Positions 14,333 through 14,385 of a stretch of DNA of 14,385 nucleotides are shown one piece after another. Positions within the stretch are counted from its first letter, which is position 1. Each line of letters opens with the position of its first letter. Source of the DNA: an uncultured Lachnospiraceae bacterium (GTDB lineage Bacteria > Bacillota > Clostridia > Lachnospirales > Lachnospiraceae). The translations under genes and the position numbers were made by a program. The stretch is taken from NCBI GenBank assembly GCA_900548905.1, contig URMK01000104.1, positions 1-14,385 of the forward strand, written 5' to 3'. The notes under the pieces were generated by a model, which was not told the DNA's origin, ran no database searches, and saw nothing but the letters and a program-made list of their open reading frames with translations.

Positions 14333-14385
14333 CAGTTCAGACGGCCCTTTGTGTCCTGCGCATCCCCCTCCCCTGCATTTCCCCG
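14333..14385 (+). repeat. Dispersed repeat family A, copy 3 (cut by window end)
   Basis: From CAGTTCAG to the window end the sequence matches 1934-2010 (reverse complement) and 103-179 with few substitutions and one missing base in the GCGGCATC block. It is in the same orientation as copy 1. The upstream 14277-14332 shows nothing recognisable. Confidence 0.75.

Overview
This looks like a chromosomal accessory stretch from a Gram-positive anaerobe of the Clostridia, most likely Lachnospiraceae. That placement is inferred from mixed GC content (roughly half), strong AGGAGG-type ribosome binding sites, a BlaI/BlaR1-type pair, a DUF6171-like cysteine-rich protein and intracellular GH43/GH51 enzymes. 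I cannot name a species. Every gene I can support is on the minus strand.

Layout from left to right: (1) 1-2010 is a repeat and mobile-element zone. The first 90 bases carry short direct repeats. Two inverted copies of a ~77-bp dispersed repeat (103-179 and 1934-2010) flank an IS110-family insertion sequence with a 371-aa transposase and a long structured noncoding end. (2) 2084-3643 is a lone type-B carboxylesterase. (3) 3970-4318 holds a minus-strand terminator followed by a 276-bp near-palindrome. (4) 4319-8198 is a self-contained regulatory operon: a BlaI-like repressor with a clear promoter and double operator, a BlaR1-like M56 membrane metallopeptidase, and a large lipoprotein. The peptidase's extracellular part and two segments of the lipoprotein are homologous to one another, so one unrecognised domain occurs three times in two adjacent genes. 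(5) 8208-12922, read leftwards from a promoter at 12980-13008 to a strong terminator at 8208-8273, is a probable five-gene arabinan/arabinoxylan oligosaccharide operon: GH43, GH51 arabinofuranosidase, DUF6171-like protein, ArsR-type regulator with a ~200-aa C-terminal sensor-like domain, and an APH-type kinase. (6) 13038-13226 contains five back-to-back hairpins. (7) 13321-14187 is a GNAT acetyltransferase. (8) The window ends inside a third copy of the repeat seen at 103 and 2010.

Working model (inference): in the BlaI system, cleavage of the repressor by the M56 protein would relieve repression of all three genes. The usual penicillin-sensing domain is replaced by the repeated domain, so the signal is unknown, and the lipoprotein may share, buffer or present the ligand. 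In the glycan operon, the GH43 and GH51 enzymes lack signal peptides and should act on imported oligosaccharides, while the ArsR-type protein is the likely local regulator, perhaps sensing a sugar through its C-terminal domain.
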